From NCBI GenBank assembly GCA_001586965.3, contig LUCW03000749.1:27501-65152 (forward strand): a stretch of DNA of 37,652 nucleotides. The letters are read 5' to 3'. How positions within the stretch are numbered: the first letter of the stretch is position 1; each line of letters opens with the position of its first letter. The position numbers and the translations under genes were made by a program. Origin of the DNA: Sphaeroforma sirkka (taxonomy: Eukaryota; Opisthokonta; Ichthyosporea; Ichthyophonida). The notes beneath the pieces were generated by a model. The model was not told the DNA's origin and made no database searches. It saw only the letters and a list, made by a program, of their open reading frames with translations. Below are positions 1 to 10,599 of the stretch, piece by piece.

Positions 1-98
1 TCCAACACTACACTATACACCATTCGTCTATACACAAATACAACACATCTTTGCGACATTTCCTGAGCATACACTATGATTAAACTACCAGACTGCTG

Positions 99-135
<37 letters not shown>

Positions 136-302
136 TGTTTGTGTGTATGTATGAATGTATGTATGTATGTATGCATGAGCATACACAATGAATATAATAC
201 TGGACTTCCATATATATATATATATATATATGCATGAGCATACACTATGACTATACTTCTGGACTTCCGTGTATATATATATATATATGTGTGTGTGTAT
301 AC

Positions 303-344
<42 letters not shown>

Positions 345-746
345 AGCACACACCTTCTTTATACTACTGGACTTCCGTGTGTTCTTTCAATCATTAACCT
401 CGATTATCCTCATATGCTTAACTCGCATAGGGACGAGTCGTATATGTCTATTGTGAGGCACGCCTGACATTTGTGTACGTACTCCAAAACACCACGTGTT
501 CACGATATCTAAGTTACCATTAGTGTTTTAGGGTTTACGGGTTTGATTCTAAGCGACGGAACTTCACATTCGTGGGAAGTTGCCTGTTCTGTGTATTGTA
601 TATCAGGTTGTTAGCTATGCTACACATGCGTTCGTACTGCTATGTCAAGCGCCTGGGATGAATTATACGTATACATTCACAACACTTCTTGCTCTCACGA
701 TGAACTGTGTCTAAAATATATCTACTCTACTCTATTTTATTTATAG
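1..746. other. 5' flank of the ataxin-2 gene
   Basis: I see no coding region here. The first 380 bases are a compound repeat (separate entry). The rest, 381-746, is ordinary mixed sequence that should contain the promoter and 5' UTR. A stretch near 527-550 reads TTTTAGGGTTTACGGGTTT, which resembles degenerate telomere-type repeats. The pyrimidine-rich run before TTTATAG at 740-746 looks like a 3' splice site placed just upstream of the first ATG, so an upstream 5' UTR exon is likely somewhere in this interval or before the window. Confidence 0.5.
65..381 (+). repeat. four copies of a ~36-bp unit separated by TA/TG microsatellites
   Basis: A unit of about 36 bases beginning GAGCATACACTATGA and ending near CTGGACTTCCGTGTA starts at 65, 177, 236 and 344. 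Each of the first three copies is followed at once by a (TA)n or mixed (TA)n(TG)n tract of variable length. The open frames across it are only YI, CV and HT dipeptide runs and are not coding. Confidence 0.8.
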
Positions 747-747
747 A

Positions 748-1087
748 ATGAGCAAGAAGACTCCGTTGGGCGTAAAGCCTGGTCACAGAGGATCGCTATC
801 GAAGACTAAGACACCGCCAGTACAGTCATCTCCATCGCCAACTGCGAAGCCAAATGCCTGGGGTAAACCATTGAGTTTTCCAAAGGCCACTCCGGCTACG
901 GTGGACAAGGTAGGTGGACATATGGATATTCATATATGTATGTGTGTGTGTGTGTGTATGATGTATATGGATATGTATATGTACATATGTGTATGTGTGT
1001 ATATGTATATGAATATATATATGTATGTGTGTGTGTGTATGATGTATATGGATATGTACATATGTGTATGTGTGTATATGTATTTGA

Positions 1088-1125
<38 letters not shown>

Positions 1126-4100
1126 ATTCGATTCATGATATACCTTAATATACTATCAATTGCTAAACTATCTTAAAAATTATACTATTCGTATACGTAT
1201 CTAACCACTATCATACGAATACAATTGCGAACCTGAAGACACCGATTGATCCATTGTACTTGTCATAGAACCCCCCGACTACTCTGGAGAAGGCTGATGA
1301 CTATGAACATGTCGTCTCGCAATTCTTTATATAGCCAATTCGTTCGCATATTTTGAACCATGTTTTAGTTATGGAAACGAATCTTCAGTTAATAATTGTT
1401 CTGTCGAGCTGTGTGCATGTGCTTTTGTGGTTATGCTTGAGCTTAGGAGACATACTCAACCGAATCTCTACGAACACGCACAACTTGCCTGGAAAGAGTC
1501 GTTCTGTGAGACGGGAAGCAAAGTATAGGTTGCTATAGATTGTGAGAAGTACACACAGAGCCTTGTAGAGAGTATCATACTTGTGCATGTCCTTACTGTA
1601 AATAACTAAACCTAAATCTCACTTTAAATCGATAAAACCCCTATACCCTATCATCGTGATCAACGAACCAGGCACCAGTCATTGAGAAGGTCAAAGTAGA
1701 GCCAGTGGACAACGGGTGTTCAGGGGAGGGGACCCTCGTGTGGGCTTGCAAAACTATGACGGTATGTCAGCTCATAGTGTGTGTGTCTGTGTCTGTGTGT
1801 GTGTGTGTATTCATGTATGTATGTATGTATGTGTATATTCATGTCTGTCTCTGTCTATAATGAGCACAATTTGTACAATTTATGTATGATTTTATACACA
1901 TGTCTGTACCTATCCACTGTACTGGTTATTTGTATCGTCTGTGGCTACATCGACAACCACAGTAGCGCATGGCAGCTTCTGATAAGTAGACACGCACATG
2001 TGGGCGGCCTTTGTCTGAGTCTAGTTGGCAGGGTAGGCGAGCAGGCCTTGAGATACAGTCTATCTTCTGTATAGATGTGCAATGGCGTGTCTAAAATTGC
2101 TGATACGACACTTGCCTAGGGTTTCATATTGCCAATTTTAGGGTATAAGTAGAACCCTAAAACCCTAGCGATGCGAGGGTTGCAGGGGATAGAAAAGTTA
2201 CAGACGGGTGAGAGGGCGCCTTACAAATTATTTAATGTATGAATTTGTATCTATTGAGAAGACATGGGCATTCTCATGGATGACTCAGACTCCCACTATA
2301 TATGCGTATATATATATATTCCGCATTTCTTAGTTTCGCACTCTAATGGTAGCGTGCAGGTTATGATCTACAGGATCGGATCTTGTGGCAGTGTACCCCG
2401 GCATTGCTATCATTTAAAAGGGGAGGCCCCGAACCAAATGAATATCTTACACCAACAGGCCTATTTTGAATTTTATACTCGTAAATTTGTCTGCGCCTAA
2501 ACCTGATTATTCAGTGCGTGAAGTATATTGGGTGAGAATATCTATATTTATATTTACACCTGTCTATATTTTATATATATATGTGTGTGTGTGTGTGTGT
2601 ATCTTATTTTATTCTCGTATGTTCTGGTGCATCCAGTTGCACTCCACGCATTTACTATACTAATTGTCTCATGTGCCTATTGCATCTCACATCGCTCATC
2701 TCTACACAACCCGTGCCTTTGATCTCTACAGGGTATGAATGTGAGCATTGAGACAAAGGATGGCAAAGCACACAAAGGTCTGCTGAAGAACACCCAGACA
2801 ATGAAGAATGGCAAGCTCAACCGCGTCTTTGCCGTGCACGTTATGGAGACTGGCGCTGTCGTTCAGGTATGCACACATTTTATCGTTAAGATATGCAGAG
2901 GTGTGTGCGCGTGTATGTTTTCATTATGTATGCATGTATGTATGTATGTATGTATATCCCAACAGCACAGCAGTTGAACGAGGTGTGTGATATTTGTAAT
3001 ATGTTAGGGTGTGTGTTTTATTTCAGCTGTGTCCCGTCGTTTATGCACCCACTCATCGCCATTGCCCTACCAAGGATGAATCTATACGCTTGCATATCCT
3101 TGTACGAATACTTTCCTCCATATACATATGTATATATACACGTCTGCGCGTGTGTGTGTCACACTCATGGATTCCGTTTTCGTAGTTGTATGCCTTGCTA
3201 TGCACCTAGACTAGTGATCCCACGCGCTTACCTTACGCGCACATAGCTGGTTGCTCGCGTGTTAACCCGTATAATGTATTCAAACACTTTGTCTGTACAT
3301 ACAGCGGCAGTGTACTGGTTGGTTCACCATGAGCTGTCTTTCATAAGACATCTATATAGCAAACCAATGGTATATTTCCGTTATACGTATATGCATCGAG
3401 CGTTGATATCGTAAATATATCTATGAATTCGTATCTTTGTACGTGCAAAACAACACAGGCGCAGCTGCGTGCCTGTGTCTGTGTCTGTCTGTCTGTCTGT
3501 CATACAAAGCACGCCCACAAATATGCACTTACATTCTCACGCAGTCCTTTACCTACACAACTCAACAGGTGCCACTGAATGAATTCAAGCAGTTGACTGT
3601 AGAGCGTTTGGACATGACCTTTGCGGAGGAGGCAGCCGATTCATTCCGCACGGACAGTCAGATCAGTGGCATGGGCTGGAACGAGCGCGAACTCACCAAA
3701 TGGCACGGCGAAGAGGGTGTGAGTCTGGAGGACGACGGCTCACTGTATGTGCTGTTTAATTTGTACAAGCAATCCATGTGTTTAGGCTGGAGGATGTCAG
3801 CTCAGTATTTGTTTTATAGTATAGGCTTTTGCCTTTCATTCTTGAGTGGTTACTTAGGCATAATCATATATCAGTCTACGCCTGTTGAGCTCAGATAGTC
3901 CAACCAGTGGCATGTTTCTGTACAAACGCGACTGTACGTAGTGCATGTGTGTGTTGGGGGGGGGGGTGTCAGGTCAGGATAAGGGGCATTAAAGCTGCTG
4001 ATAAATTGGTATAGCATACACAGCCGTAGGCATTGAATATCAATACAAGCGATACACCAATACACAGCACAGCCTATCAGGTTAAAGTGTTATCTCTATA

Positions 4101-6501
4101 TTCACCTATTCTCTTGCCTTTCATTCGCTTACCCAGGCACGGGGGTAAGGATTGGGACCAGTTCGCCGAGAACCACAAGCGCTTCGGAATCAGTGCCAAC
4201 TTCAACGAGACACTATACACCACTCCTCTGAATCCCCACGAGTTTGACCGCAGTGACCACAGCCGAGCCGAAAGGTTAGCGCGGGAGATCATGAAGGGCG
4301 ATACGAGCAACGTACACATGCGGGAGGAACGAGGCATCCAACCGGGAGCAGACTACGACGAGGAAGAATTGTATGTTGAGTCTTTATAGTTAGAACGATA
4401 TGTGCATGCAATATATATCTATATATGTATCTATTTGTGTGTGTGTATTGCATGTTGATTGCTATGTGAGTATTAAATTTATGATTCGTATGTTCCACGT
4501 GTGCATATACATGTGTATGTGTTTATTCATATATCTGAGTTTATCTAAAGCGCTAGTGCACGTTTGGGGAGTGGGCGGTGCTTGTCTGCGGCATAGCGTA
4601 AACGCGGAATACCAGCTGAAACATTGTACGTGTGTACCGATATGTATTAAAACGATTCGTATACATGATGCGTGTGAACAATGCGTACAGGTTTCTGTGT
4701 GAATGTGACCCTCTGATTACATATTCCGCACGATGGCGTATTTGAAAGTGGGACAATCGTTTGAGTTTATACAGATGCTGCATCCCTTCTATATCCGTGT
4801 ATCCGTTTCACCCTCTTTTTTAATACGCACCGGCCTACCTATTCTCAAGCATACTGAATATATCTATGGTAAAGTGAGCCTGGCCTCAACATCCTCTCAC
4901 TGCCCGTACATTCATCTGTCTCAGATACGGAGCGGTTATGCGCGACCAAGGAGACGGCCGGTATGTGCCACCCCATCTGCGAAACTCAGCAGTGAATGGT
5001 ACACAGCCCAATGCCCACAATGTACAAGCAGCCGCACCCACACAACAGACTCAGACTCAGACTCAAGCAAGTACTGGCCAGGAAAATGCAAATGAGCAAG
5101 CAAGCGGTACCCGCACAGGGGTGGATGGCAAAGAAGACGCGACAGTGGCTAGTGGGGAGAAGGCGGAGAGTGAGGGAACGCTAATAACGGACACATACAT
5201 ACAGCAATCACAGTCACCGGACACGGATGCTGACACACCAACGCAACCCACCCACCGACAGGGCTCACAGGCACAGGGCAGCACAGCAGAGCCCACACAA
5301 CCTACGACAGACACTCCACTGCCCTCGGAGGAGAAGGCCAAGATAGCTACCCCCGACACCAAGGCCACGGACGCTGGTGGTGACCTCAAGACTGCACCTG
5401 AGGGCTCGGAAAAAGGGCCGGAACAGTCCTCGAACACAGCTACACCCAGCTCCGCCTCGCCGTCCGTTATGTCCGACCCAGCCATACTCTCGGGCAATAA
5501 GTCCAAGCTCAGACCCACAGCCAAAGCGTTCAACCCGAGCGCCAAGGCTTTTGTACCGGGGGGAGGTAGCAGGACTGACTCTATGCCACCCGCGCCTGCG
5601 GTCAATGGGGGGGCATGGGGAGGCATGCCCATGAATGCGGCCGACTACAAGCAACAGCAGCTGCTCATTCAGCAGATACTGTTCCAACAGGCGCAGCAGC
5701 AAATGAAACAGGCCCAGGTAAGTGGGGTGTTGTGTGTAGAACGAATACGCGAGCTATTCAGCGATACACCCGTGTGTGCAGAACGAGAAGGGGAACTACT
5801 GGTGTGTGCGATGCGTGTGATACGCAGTACTTTCTGAGAGCAGTGGGAATTCTGTATATGTGTATGTATATAGACCTGTGTGTGTGTGATTTGTGTGATA
5901 TGCAGTACCTCCTGTGAGCAAGTATTTATTCTGTATGCATGTATGTATGTATATATATGTGTGTGTGTGTGTGTTCTGTGTTCTGTGTTGTGTTTTCTGT
6001 GTGTAGTACATTGCAGCTTGTTGCTGCGCCATTGCATCCGATTTGTGTACTTCTCTCAATGCCACTCCTGGCGTATGGTCTGGCGTTGCTGTTGCTGACC
6101 GGTTGTCTACCAGCTGTGTGTATGCCTCGTATCTCCTATCACCCTGGTATGTGTATTCAGATTGCGCTATGTGTGCTCATCCAGGTTCGTGCAAGTCATA
6201 TATGTACCCTATCCATCTCATCGTGAGCGTTGTTCCATGGGCATGTGCGTGAATGTATATCGTCTTTTCGGTCGAATATGCTCAAGTGTTGAACTCGACA
6301 CAATCGGGGCAGTACATGCTACCTTCCTATACACTGCCTATCACGCTTTGGGAACTCAAATGGTGCCGTTTTGTGTGGTAACTCAACTGCACACGCATAT
6401 CTGTATAAAAAAAGATTTACACATACATATACACCCTTGTGTATATTTATTTATATTTATATATCCATCTATATATATATTTATATATTTATATATTTAT
6501 G

Positions 6502-6532
<31 letters not shown>

Positions 6533-7953
6533 CTTATTTCCTACCTGCTCTCCCCTCTCAGCAAATGAGCTTCAGTTCAGAACAGAACTTCTACCCTAAC
6601 GGTGCTGGGCGTGGCATGGTTCCGTACTTTGCTGGCCCGGGTGGTGTACCCATGCCTGGTAAGTACACACCTTTTGTGGTCAGTATACTGCCCGATTGCT
6701 GATAGCAATCACTTAATCACTATGATAGTGTTAAATCAGTTGGTTGAGGCATTCGTGTTTTGAGATAGTCTTAACTATTCGTGGCATCTAGTTCGTTTGG
6801 CGCCGTATCCTCTTTGTCGACTTTTTGTACCTCACTTATCGTTTTGTATATGGTACTTTGTCAGCATAAGGATGTATTTATGAATTGGTGCAGATTCCTT
6901 TGTGTTTATCATAGGCCCAGTATTGATTCTGACACGAGGCTACAACTGCATATGCGCCTCTCATCTGTCTATCTTCCAATAGGATACACGACCAAAACTA
7001 ATCTTATGACGTTCAAGACATTTATTATGTCCTCAGAGATATGCGTGTGCTAGAGCTGACGAATCAATCTCTATATCACAATATTCTAGAATAAAAAACA
7101 TACATATTTGTTGTTATTGTTATTATATATATATATATATGTTTGTGTGTGTGTGTGTGTGTGTGTAAAAAGTGTGTAAAAGTGTGTATGTGTGTATGTA
7201 TCTATATATCTGTGTATCTGTGTATCTGTATATCTGTTTATCTATATACCTTGGTGTGTATGGACTTGCATTCCTCGCATACAACTACACATCCATGTAT
7301 TATACCCCTGCATCTCACGTTATCATACCATCTACACAGTCCCTGCTGGCTATCAGATGCCTGGAAGCGGCAGTGGAGGGCCTACACAGATGGACTATAA
7401 TGCCTATCTCGCAGCCATGGCCCAGGCTCAGCAACGCATGAGCCCTAATATGGTACCCATGCCATTTGATCCCTCAGGTACACCCTCGCCCAGAGGGGGG
7501 TCGCCACTACCACACAACGCGCACGCACAGCCACAGCAGCAGCAGCAACAAGGACAGTCGGATGCAATGGCTATGCATGCACACGCACAGGGGCAAGCGC
7601 ATGCGTTCGCACAAGCCCAGGCACACGCTCAGGCTCAGGCCCAGCTTATGCGCCAGCATGGAGGCCGGGTAGGACCATTCTCGCCGCACGGACACCCGCA
7701 GGGACTGCCACCTAACATGCACCAACAACACCAAACACCGGGACAGAATCAGCCCCAGTACCCAGGTCAAGGGCAGGGGCATAACAGACCCAAATCATCG
7801 CATTCACACCATAGTGGAGGGCGCAGGAGCAATGCATCATCGAATGCTGCGTCGCCATCACCACAACCCCCACACCCACAGCACTCAGGCAAGAAGTGGA
7901 ATAATAACAAGACTCCAAGGGCACCTGTGGTTAGTCAGGAGGCGCAGAACTAG
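748..7953 (+). CDS. ATXN2: Ataxin-2 homologue (Lsm / LsmAD / PAM2 protein), eight coding exons
   Basis: Ataxin-2/Pbp1 proteins bind RNA and poly(A)-binding protein and act in mRNA stability, translation and stress granules. Inferred exons: 748-909, 1672-1761, 2732-2866, 3569-3744, 4137-4370, 4925-5717, 6562-6658 and 7340-7953. All junctions are GT-AG, the frame stays open through every join, and the total is 2,301 nt (766 aa plus TAG). Order along the protein: basic, proline-rich N-terminus (1-54); Lsm-like domain (about 70-150, with GMNVSIETKDGKAHKGLL); LsmAD (about 150-266, with FRTDSQIS, DWDQFAENHKRFG and LYTTPL); the family signature YGAVMRDQGDGRYVPPHLR just after it; a T/S/Q-rich linker; PAM2 near residues 461-477; and a Q/H/A/P-rich low-complexity tail. 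Human ataxin-2 is longer. Most introns carry TG or TATG microsatellites. The ATG at 748 lies one base after a likely acceptor; an extra upstream coding exon cannot be excluded. No canonical AATAAA was seen shortly after the stop. Confidence 0.93.
925..1125 (+). repeat. TG/TATG/ATGTATATGGATATG microsatellite in ataxin-2 intron 1
   Basis: Alternating (TG)n, TATG and TATATGGATATG blocks fill the start of intron 1. A block of roughly 90 bases beginning with GTGTGTATGATGTATATGG is present twice (near 950 and 1035), so the tract grew partly by a larger duplication. ORFs on both strands here are translations of the repeat. Confidence 0.8.
1672..2866 (+). other. ATXN2: Lsm-like domain exons of ataxin-2
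   Basis: Exons 2 (1672-1761) and 3 (2732-2866) join in phase 0. Exon 2 encodes a short acidic stretch and the start of the fold (EGTLVWACKTMT). Exon 3 encodes GMNVSIETKDGKAHKGLL and then KNGKLNRVFAVHVMETGAVV, matching the strand pattern of the ataxin-2 Lsm domain (V-G-x-x-V-x-V-x-x-K-x-G). The intron between them holds a telomere-like inverted repeat at 2116-2168. Confidence 0.88.
2116..2168. repeat. nested inverted repeat of telomere-like TTTAGGG/CCCTAAA motifs
   Basis: CTAGGGTTT (2116-2124) pairs with AAACCCTAG (2160-2168), and inside it TTTTAGGGT (2136-2144) pairs with ACCCTAAAA (2154-2162). The two stems overlap slightly at their right arms, so they are alternative or stacked hairpins. 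It lies in ataxin-2 intron 2. Confidence 0.7.
3569..4370 (+). other. ATXN2: LsmAD domain exons of ataxin-2
   Basis: Exon 4 (3569-3744) ends in phase 2 at CT|GTATGT and joins exon 5 (4137-4370) at CCCAG|G, restoring a leucine codon. The product carries FRTDSQIS, NERELTKW, WDQFAENHKRFG, LYTTPLNPHEFD and an acidic DYDEEEL end, the usual order in the LsmAD (ataxin-2 associated) domain. Exon 5 again ends in phase 2 and joins exon 6 to give LYGAVMRDQ. Confidence 0.92.
5508..5558 (+). other. ATXN2: two overlapping PAM2 motifs (PABP-binding)
   Basis: PAM2 peptides follow the pattern L-x-P-x-A-x-x-F-x-P and bind the MLLE domain of poly(A)-binding protein. Residues 461-470 read LRPTAKAFNP, a full match. 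Residues 468-477 read FNPSAKAFVP, which matches except for F in place of the leading L. The last three residues of the first are the first three of the second. This fixes the assignment as ataxin-2 rather than another Lsm protein. Confidence 0.85.
5718..6561 (+). other. ataxin-2 intron 6 with a 78-bp imperfect duplication and TATG tracts
   Basis: The intron runs from GTAAGT at 5718 to CTCTCAG at 6561. A segment containing GTGTGATACGCAGTAC (near 5815) recurs 78 bases later as GTGTGATATGCAGTAC, each copy followed by TTCTGTAT-type sequence. TATG repeats lie at about 5936-5975 and 6499-6530. No exon is needed here for the reading frame. Confidence 0.65.
7126..7250 (+). repeat. TA, TG and CTGTGTAT microsatellites in ataxin-2 intron 7
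   Basis: A (TA)n run from about 7126, then (TG)n to about 7166, then repeats of an 8-base word close to CTGTGTAT up to about 7250. The long plus-strand ORF that begins at 7192 starts inside this repeat; its real coding part begins at the acceptor at 7339/7340. Confidence 0.75.
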
Positions 7954-9560
7954 GGTGTTCGAACATAAGAGCAGTGTAGTAGACGTGTATAATAGTATAC
8001 TGAGCTGCTAAGATTTTTGGGGTAAGACGTTTTGACTGGCACCGATCAAAACAACAGATAACAGAGGTCGTCCTTAGCGCCAAACTGGTGCATTCACACG
8101 TACCTTTTATAGTAAGTACACTTAGGTACACTCGGATACGCACACCAAGATAGGTGTCACAAGAGTACTACCAGGCGTGCCAGTTGGTGGACTGAGGATT
8201 CTGCAACATAGAGCGAACAAATTGAGCATAGGCTTGCACGCGTTTCAATCAATCGGAAGTGCTCCGTTGGCGCACCAGAGGTATCCACTTATAATTAGAC
8301 CACTGTCACGCGCCACAATTGCCTGCATGCTCTTAGAGTTAGCGAGATGCATACATGTCCAAAAATATGTTGGTGCCCCCGGGCTCAGTTGGAAAGCAAA
8401 TCGAATGGGCTTTCTGTGTATTCGAAGGTACTTGCAGCAGTCTCGCGTCTGAGCCGATTTTTGCCTTTAATGGCAGTATACCGTGGGCAACGCACAAGCA
8501 AGCACATGGTCGACTCTGCTGCTGCGTTAATGAAATGGCGAACACTCGATGAACGAATGTGAACAAAAGGTCGATTAACGATGGTGTGGAGTTTCTAACT
8601 ACGACTACCACTCGCACGTGCGATCACACACATGCCGCCATCGGCTGTTGCTTGCCAATGGGCTGTCCTTACGTTGTTGCTCCGTTCCGGGCCACTGCAC
8701 AGCTTGTGTATCTGTGCATACTACATCCGTCGAGCTCCGTTCGCACACCGCGCGACAACGACGTCATAGCGTGGGGTTGTCGCGTGCATCGGTTGTGATT
8801 CCATGTATTTATAGTGAGGCATTTACATGCCAGAGACGCGCCACTTAGTTGAGTTCGCATAGGGCTTTCACCAGGTCCCCATGAGCCTATAACATATTGC
8901 GAACAAATACAGAGATCAAGTGCACACGGCCCGTTAAAAATCAAGAAGCTCCGAGTGGACGACGAATGGAACTTAGCGTTTCAATCTGCAATGCATGCAT
9001 ACTTGAATAGTTTGGGGTTTTAACTACGACGGAACGGCACGAGCCGATGCCACTCTTTGTCCAAGGAATATCCGGTAAAAAGTGAAATGATGGGATTAGT
9101 AACAGCTTCCACTCGTGGTGAATACAACCCTTTTTTTTTTTGGCGTCAAAGCTGTACTTGGCAAAAAATGGTATCACCCAGACCAGATATATTCCAGCGT
9201 AATGTCAAATACATGATAATCGAGATAAATGCCCATAAGTTGCCGCACATATTACCTTTCTTAATAGCTTGTTATATTTTTTGGGAGAGCAGTGTACACT
9301 ATATTATTAGGAACGTAGACTATCGCAGCACACAGAATGATAACATAAGCGATCAACCTCCATAGCCAACGTAACCCTTTCTATTTGCGCATGAATACAT
9401 GTGGATGACGATACCGGTGTGTACAAGTTCGATAGCGACCAATCAGATGTTTATACATGCACGCGTATTTCTATCGCAGCAACCATTTACAAACGAAGCA
9501 ACTGCTTAACCGAAAGCTGGTGTAGGTGATAGTAACTACATCAAACAGTCAGTGAGTTTT
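7954..9560. other. intergenic, nothing recognised
   Basis: The sequence downstream of the ataxin-2 stop has mixed composition and only short overlapping ORFs on both strands, none with a recognisable motif. A poly-T run lies at about 9129-9140. I see no tRNA-like fold, transposon end or repeat array. Confidence 0.5.
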
Positions 9561-9688
9561 GTGAATGTTCACTAGGTTTTAAGTGATAAGTATATTTGAT
9601 AGTGTGAATGCTTACTAAATTCAGGTGACAAGTATATTTGATTCTGTGAATGTTTGGTAGGTTTAGGTGTTACGTGTACTAACTAGCT
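9561..9688 (+). repeat. ~43-bp minisatellite, three copies
   Basis: A unit starting GTGAATGTTCACTAGG begins at 9561, 9604 and 9646. Copies share GTGAATG, an ACTA or GGTA box, and AAGTATATTTGAT; the third copy is the most diverged. Confidence 0.7.
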
Positions 9689-10160
9689 TTGTTTGCTTGG
9701 TGTGCTATGCAGCGATCTGCTCTTGGTGAGGTAGACCATCAGAACGCAAAACAGTCGTGCCCCGAAAGCATACCATTACGCACGAGCATGCCATGTAATT
9801 GGATTGACCCATATTCTGCCACTAGAAACCTCAAAATCGATGTGAAAGCTCCAGTATTTAGAATGATTATGGGAAACACCGACATCACCGGCGATCAACA
9901 ACAAATGACAGCCAACACACCTGGTGAAGATAAAGAGCACCGCTGCGTAATACATAGGGATGACAATACGCACAGGCTTACGACAATGGAGATTTCCTCA
10001 CACACTAAACCATGGAAGAAACACAGCAGGCTGTACTAGACGACGACGTCGGTGTGAAAGAAATAAGTCGCCAGTGCATAAACGTAAAAAGTGTTCATAT
10101 TGTGTATCTGATCGACCGGCTATGCAAGAGATGGATATTGTGAATAATGAACTTGGATAG
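9689..10160 (+). other. unassigned open reading frames, possibly transposon debris
   Basis: An ORF of 116 codons (9689-10039) overlaps a second frame (9960-10160) that contains a basic Cys motif, KRKKCSYC. I do not recognise either. Position just before a decayed DDE transposase makes transposon debris possible, but the transposase lies on the other strand. Chance ORFs are the main alternative. Confidence 0.25.
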
Positions 10161-10274
10161 AATGGTGATGGTCCTTCATTATCGATAAAGAGGCAGAAAG
10201 AACTAGCAGTATGTAATCATTGATACACCCACCTGAGCAAGTACCATTTATTTTTAAAAGTATATGAGGTTTAG

Positions 10275-10595
10275 ATTTGAATCAACTCATCGTCTCACAA
10301 ACGAAAAAAGGTATGTCGGTGAGATCGAAGCGAATTTCTGCTGCTTCGAGGAACATGTGAGCATAGACTAGACGATTTTCTTGAGCCAACATCTTGACTA
10401 TCTTTGCATTCGCATTCACACGTTCGATGTGTATACGAATACGACTAGATACTGAGTTTTTGGTCTCGTCATTCTGCTCCGCCGAAAATTTGAGTCTGTT
10501 TTGATCATGTGGGGCATATCATATTTACAATTGAGAAGTAAAAGATCCTTGATGTGCAACTTTTTGTACCCCATAGCAGAGGAATCCGGCCCTAT
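10275..10595 (-). pseudogene. remnant of a DDE_4-type (PIF/Harbinger- or ISL2EU-like) transposase C-terminus
   Basis: Read on the minus strand with one frame change, this stretch gives MGYKKLHIKDLLLL, then FSAEQNDETKNSVSSRIRIH followed directly by IERVNANAKIVKML. DDE_4 transposases end with a D-K/R-G-Y/F segment, 'DLLxPGxxLxIPP', then 'VxxTRxIASxRIHVERxIxRIK'; the S-S-R-I-R-I-H-I-E-R core is a clear echo, including the expected catalytic Glu in HIER. Upstream (higher coordinates) the frame is lost, so the first two catalytic Asp residues are not visible. Minus-strand ORFs at 12051-12473 and 12545-12754 (Cys/Lys-rich) could be further debris, but that is speculation. Confidence 0.6.
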
Positions 10596-10599
10596 CTTT

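Noticed and set aside
85..351. 88-aa minus-strand ORF and similar YIYI/HTHT/CVCV ORFs (also 930-1148, 17462-17763, 18080-18598, 23755-24457, 33763-35125)
   Set aside because: Direct translations of TA, TG and CA microsatellites, open on both strands and in several frames; no coding signal.
5063..5702. 189-aa and 145-aa minus-strand ORFs
   Set aside because: Shadow frames of the GC-rich ataxin-2 exon 6.
7507..7924. minus-strand ORFs opposite the ataxin-2 tail
   Set aside because: Shadow frames of the Q/H/A-rich exon 8.
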